7,827 nt of DNA. It comes from CAZVXI01 sp964631295 (GTDB lineage Bacteria > Planctomycetota > Phycisphaerae > Phycisphaerales > SM1A02). Made by a program: the position numbers and the translations under genes. The stretch spans positions 1-7,827 of the forward strand of contig CAZVXI010000151.1 of assembly GCA_964631295.1 (NCBI GenBank), given 5' to 3'. Shown here piece after piece: positions 4,747-7,827 of this stretch; position 1 is the stretch's first letter, and every line of letters starts with the position of its first letter. The notes under the pieces were generated by a model. The model ran no database searches and was not told where the DNA came from. It was given only the letters and a program-made list of their open reading frames with translations.

Positions 4747-6276
4747 ATGAAGACTAAGGATGCGTCTTGTCGCTGGCTCGCGTTGCTTGTGTGCGTGATG
4801 CTGGCCGCGATTGGAGCCTTTCGCACTGCCCCGGCTTCGCACCGGCCACTCGATGGCGAGCATCCGCCCAACATCGTGCTGATCGTCGCGGATGACCTCG
4901 GCTTTCACGAACTGGGTTGTTACGGGCAGGAGAAGATCCGCACGCCAGGCCTCGATCGGCTGGCGCGCGAGGGCATGCGCTTCACGCAAGCGCGCTCGGG
5001 TGCGCCGGTGTGCGCGCCGTCTCGCTGCGTGCTGATGACCGCCATGCACACCGGGCATGCGGACATCCGCGGCAACAAGGAGGTGGGTGGCTGGGGGCCG
5101 GAAGAACCTGAGGGCCAGTGGCCGATTCCCGATGAGCTGATCACACTGCCCGAACTGCTCAAACAGCGCGGCTACAACACCGGCGCGTTCGGAAAGTGGG
5201 GGCTCGGCGGACCGGGCTCCGAGGGCCACCCGTGCAACCAGGGGTTCGATCACTTCTACGGCTACCTCTGCCAGCGCGTGGCGCACAACTACTACCCGAC
5301 GCACCTCTGGCGGAATCACGATATTGATGTGCTGCATGGCAACGACCACTTCCGCGCGCACCAGCGCATCGCCGAGCCGCTGCAGGACGAGTCGGCATAC
5401 GAACAATTTGCCGGCGAGGACTACGCACCAACTGAAATCCTCGACGAGACGAAGCGATGGATTGGACAACAGTCTGCCGACACGCCGTTCTTCCTGTTCT
5501 ATCCGAGTGTGATTCCACATCTTGCGCTGCAGGCGCCGCAGGAGTGGATTGACCAGTATCCGCGCGAGTGGGACAAGCAACACTATCTCGGCAACAATGG
5601 TTACCTCCCTGCGGCGCGCCCGAACGCGACGTATGCGGCGATGATCAGTTATCTCGACTACATCGTCGGCGAGATTGTGAACTCGCTCGACCAGCAGGGA
5701 CTGCTGGAAAACACGATCATTCTGTTCACCTCTGACAACGGCACGACGTACGTTGGCGGCGTCGATCGCGCGTTCTTCAACTCGCTTGGCGAGCTGCGCG
5801 GGCACAAGGGAAACCTGTTCGAAGGCGGTATCAAGGTGCCGATGATCGCATGGTGGCCCGGGCGGATTCAGGCGGACTCAGCGTCTGATCATCTGTGCAG
5901 TTCTCAGGACCTGCTGCCGACGCTGGTTGAACTTGCAGGCGGTGAATCGCCAGATGGAATCGACGGCATCAGCTTCGCACCAACACTGCTCGGCAATGCA
6001 GCAACACAACGCCAACATGAATACCTGTACTGGGAACATCCGGAAGGCAATCAGCAGCAGGCGGTGATTGTGGGGCGATACAAAGCGATACGCACGAACC
6101 TGCGCAATGGGAACATGACGATCATGTTGTTTGATCTTGAAGCAGACCCGAATGAACGCAATGACATCGCGGCAGAGCACCCGGAACTCGTCGCGAAGTT
6201 TGAACGCATCATGCGTGAAGCGCGCGAGCCGAGCGAACTGTTTCCGATCAACGCGCTGGATGAATCAGAGCAGTAG
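4747..6276 (+). CDS. Exported Cys-type sulfatase (arylsulfatase A family)
   Basis: A formylglycine-dependent sulfatase of 509 residues that hydrolyses sulfate esters; the substrate is unknown. A signal peptide (MKTKDASCRW, then LALLVCVMLAAIGAF) ends at about 25-30. The catalytic domain starts with NIVLIVADDLG (42-52), where Asp49 and Asp50 are calcium ligands. CAPSR (89-93) matches the C-x-P-x-R activation motif, so Cys89 (codon 5011-5013) is the residue converted to formylglycine and Arg93 its partner. Other expected residues are Lys150 in FGKWGLGG, His258 in PSVIPHLALQAP, Asp330 and Asn331 in FTSDNG, and Lys354 in RGHKGNLFEGG. Late motifs (DLEADPNERND, 463-473) also fit. No key residue is missing and the length is normal. 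The frame opens at a GTG at 4627, but the ATG at 4747 gives a clean signal peptide and fits the -10 box. Activation needs a formylglycine-generating enzyme encoded elsewhere. Confidence 0.95.
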   Translation: MKTKDASCRWLALLVCVMLAAIGAFRTAPASHRPLDGEHPPNIVLIVADDLGFHELGCYGQEKIRTPGLDRLAREGMRFTQARSGAPVCAPSRCVLMTAMHTGHADIRGNKEVGGWGPEEPEGQWPIPDELITLPELLKQRGYNTGAFGKWGLGGPGSEGHPCNQGFDHFYGYLCQRVAHNYYPTHLWRNHDIDVLHGNDHFRAHQRIAEPLQDESAYEQFAGEDYAPTEILDETKRWIGQQSADTPFFLFYPSVIPHLALQAPQEWIDQYPREWDKQHYLGNNGYLPAARPNATYAAMISYLDYIVGEIVNSLDQQGLLENTIILFTSDNGTTYVGGVDRAFFNSLGELRGHKGNLFEGGIKVPMIAWWPGRIQADSASDHLCSSQDLLPTLVELAGGESPDGIDGISFAPTLLGNAATQRQHEYLYWEHPEGNQQQAVIVGRYKAIRTNLRNGNMTIMLFDLEADPNERNDIAAEHPELVAKFERIMREAREPSELFPINALDESEQ

Positions 6277-6293
6277 CATGGGTCCATCCGTGC
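6276..6293. terminator. Weak hairpin between convergent genes
   Basis: GCATGG (6276-6281) can pair with CCGTGC (6288-6293), with one T-G wobble and a six-base loop. It starts at the last base of the sulfatase stop codon and ends 12 nt before the convergent rtcB stop. A pyrimidine-rich but not U-rich stretch follows. It is the only hairpin in the 29-nt gap and may help terminate one or both genes, but it is not a strong intrinsic terminator. Confidence 0.25.
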
Positions 6294-6305
6294 TCAGCTT
6301 CTTCA

Positions 6306-7715
6306 TCAATCCTCGGGGCGTTCGCCTTCCGGCGCCATCTTGACGATGCGCGGATCGAATCGTGCGACGACATCGACAAGGTCGCGCTGTGCAATCATGA
6401 CATCGTTGATATCTTTGTACACCATCGGCACTTCATCGATCCCTGCGGAGATCAGCCGCACATCACGCTCGGCAAGGAACTTCTTCGCGGCCGACCATGT
6501 GAAGGAACTGCGCGCCTGCGTGCGGCTCATCACGCGGCCGGCACCGTGGCTGGCTGATTCGAGCGAGGCAGTATCGCCCTTGCCGCGCACGACATAGCCG
6601 GGCGTCGCCATCGAGCCGGGGATGATGCCGAGCACACCCTCGCCGGCGGGCGTTGCACCTTTGCGATGCACAATCACCTCGCGTGGGCCGCCTGGCGTGT
6701 CGTGCGTCTCCTTCCACGCGAAGTTGTGGTGATTCTCCACGTCTGCGAGCACCTTTGCGCCAAGGTGCTTGGCGATCGACCGGTGTATCACCGCATGATT
6801 CGCTGCGGCGTAGTCGCCCATGAGATTCATCGCCGCCCAGTATTCCTGCCCTGCTTCGCTGTCGAGGTCGAGCCACGCGAGGTGCTTGAGTTCCTTTGGC
6901 AGTTCCGGGTGCAGTTGCATGGCGAGCTTCGAGTAGTGCGCAGCGACAGTTGCCCCCGCGCCGCGGCTTCCACTGTGTGAGAGCAGCGCGAGATATGTGC
7001 CGGCTTCGAGGCCGAGGGCCGACGATTCGAGCGTCAACTGCCCGAACTCGACAAAGTGATTTCCCGATCCGCTCGTGCCGAGTTGCGTCCACGCCTTGTC
7101 GCGCAGTTGGTGGGTCGTTGTGGTGATCGACCAGTCGGTGTCCATCACTTCGTGCTCGCGCGGCTGCGTGAACTTTGCGCCGATGCCAAAATGCGTTTCC
7201 TGCTCGATCGCATTGACAAGCCGATCGGACTGCGCTGCAACAGCGTTGGCGGGCAGGTCGAGCACGGTCAGCTTCATTCGGCAAGCGATGTCGACGCCGA
7301 CCGCGTAGGGGATGACCGCGTTGTCGGTCGCCAGCACGCCCCCGATGGGCAGGCCGTAGCCGAGGTGGGCATCGGGCATGAGCGCTGCGCGTACGGCGAT
7401 CGGCAGTCGGCAGGCATTGCCAAGTTGCTCGATGGACTTGTCGTCAATGTCCGAGCCCCATTGCTTCCAAGGCGCGGGGTGTTCACGTTCGATGAAGGGC
7501 GGACGCAGCTGTTTGCGCTTTGTCAGCGCAGCAGCCAAATCGCCAAGCTGCTCATGTTCCATGTAGTCATCCGGTGATGCGACGACGGACTTGAGCATCG
7601 CGCGGATCGCATCGCGTTTTGCTCCATCTGCGAGCGCAGCTCCCACGTAGCGACCCGCATGTGCAATCGGTTCGCCGGGCGGGATGCCGAGATTTGCCAG
7701 TTCGCGTCGCTTCAT
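6306..7715 (-). CDS. rtcB: RtcB-family 3'-phosphate RNA ligase
   Basis: A 469-residue RtcB homologue. The family joins 2',3'-cyclic phosphate or 3'-phosphate RNA ends to 5'-OH ends using GTP and Mn(II), in RNA repair or tRNA splicing. All expected active-site elements are present: DAHLGYGLPIGGV (115-127), VDIAC (Asp142, Cys145), GTSGSGNHFVEFG (213-225, metal ligand His220), SHSGSRGAG (His247), ENHHNFAWKE (His330), HRKGATPAGEGV (350-361), IPGSMATPGY (365-374), SHGAGRVMSR (His390, the residue guanylated in the family) and VPMVYKDINDVM (429-440). The usual GVDIGCGM motif reads GVDIACRM, with the metal ligands intact. Length and N-terminus (MKRRELANLGIPPGE) suit the longer bacterial subgroup. The first ATG has no ribosome-binding site and lies 11 nt after a -10-like box. 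No archease, RtcA or RtcR gene is in the window. It converges with the sulfatase gene. Confidence 0.95.
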   Translation of the reverse strand: MKRRELANLGIPPGEPIAHAGRYVGAALADGAKRDAIRAMLKSVVASPDDYMEHEQLGDLAAALTKRKQLRPPFIEREHPAPWKQWGSDIDDKSIEQLGNACRLPIAVRAALMPDAHLGYGLPIGGVLATDNAVIPYAVGVDIACRMKLTVLDLPANAVAAQSDRLVNAIEQETHFGIGAKFTQPREHEVMDTDWSITTTTHQLRDKAWTQLGTSGSGNHFVEFGQLTLESSALGLEAGTYLALLSHSGSRGAGATVAAHYSKLAMQLHPELPKELKHLAWLDLDSEAGQEYWAAMNLMGDYAAANHAVIHRSIAKHLGAKVLADVENHHNFAWKETHDTPGGPREVIVHRKGATPAGEGVLGIIPGSMATPGYVVRGKGDTASLESASHGAGRVMSRTQARSSFTWSAAKKFLAERDVRLISAGIDEVPMVYKDINDVMIAQRDLVDVVARFDPRIVKMAPEGERPED

Positions 7716-7726
7716 CGCCAGCGGGG

Positions 7727-7755
7727 ATCATTGGCATGGCGTTCGTGTTTGACAA
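7727..7755 (-). promoter_or_regulatory. Candidate rtcB promoter, near-leaderless
   Basis: On the minus strand TTGTCA (7755-7750) is followed after exactly 17 nt by AATGAT (7732-7727), both 5 of 6 to the sigma70 consensus boxes. The ATG at 7715 begins 11 nt after the -10, so the 5' leader would be only about 4-5 nt. No Shine-Dalgarno sequence precedes the ATG. A sigma54-type (-24/-12) signal, as used for RtcR-controlled rtcB in some bacteria, was not seen. Confidence 0.5.
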
Positions 7756-7827
7756 TGCCAGCCGGCGAAGAACAATGCACCCCGCGTCCCGCGCCACACC
7801 GGGCGCCGTAACTGAGGTATCCAGACG

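Noticed and set aside
4201..5805. 534-codon minus-strand open frame
   Set aside because: It lies almost wholly antisense to the sulfatase, whose catalytic motifs prove the plus frame. The minus product is arginine/valine-rich with no recognisable domain, a common shadow in GC-rich genes.

Overview
The window is GC-rich (roughly 60% by eye) bacterial chromosome. An exported FGly-type sulfatase, a formylglycine-generating-enzyme-like lipoprotein and several promoters sitting almost on top of start codons suggest a member of the Planctomycetota, perhaps Phycisphaerae-like. This is inference: no rRNA or universal marker gene is present. I see no tRNA, CRISPR array, insertion sequence or prophage.

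Layout. Bases 1-587 hold no confident complete gene. They contain a (GT)10 microsatellite, a short minus-strand ORF with a perfect ribosome-binding site, and what may be the beginning of a minus-strand gene that leaves the window at base 1. A plus-strand chromate-type ion transporter (chrA, 588-1781) follows. A dyad-symmetric element and a promoter lie next, then three tightly packed plus-strand genes: an exported YceI-family lipid-binding protein (1897-2529), an unrecognised membrane protein with about ten membrane segments (2526-3494), and a lipoprotein with a formylglycine-generating-enzyme/SUMF1 fold (3491-4369). Successive genes overlap by 4 nt, so they are almost certainly one operon. 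A 377-nt gap holds a promoter whose -10 box ends 6 nt before the ATG of an exported sulfatase (4747-6276). An RtcB-family RNA ligase gene (7715-6306, minus strand) converges on the sulfatase with 29 nt between the stop codons.

How the genes may work together. Four consecutive genes (YceI, membrane protein, SUMF1-like lipoprotein, sulfatase) carry export signals or membrane segments, so the middle of the window looks like a cell-envelope module. The sulfatase has an intact Cys-type formylglycine motif. The SUMF1-like lipoprotein, although adjacent, lacks the paired cysteines of a true formylglycine-generating enzyme and is predicted to sit outside the cytoplasm, so it probably does not activate this sulfatase. 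ChrA and RtcB look like independent neighbours.

The points most worth a second look are the possible phase-variable gene at the left edge, the coupled three-gene envelope operon with its unidentified membrane protein and degenerate SUMF1 lipoprotein, the concentric dyad overlapping that operon's promoter, and the near-leaderless promoter architecture at three genes.
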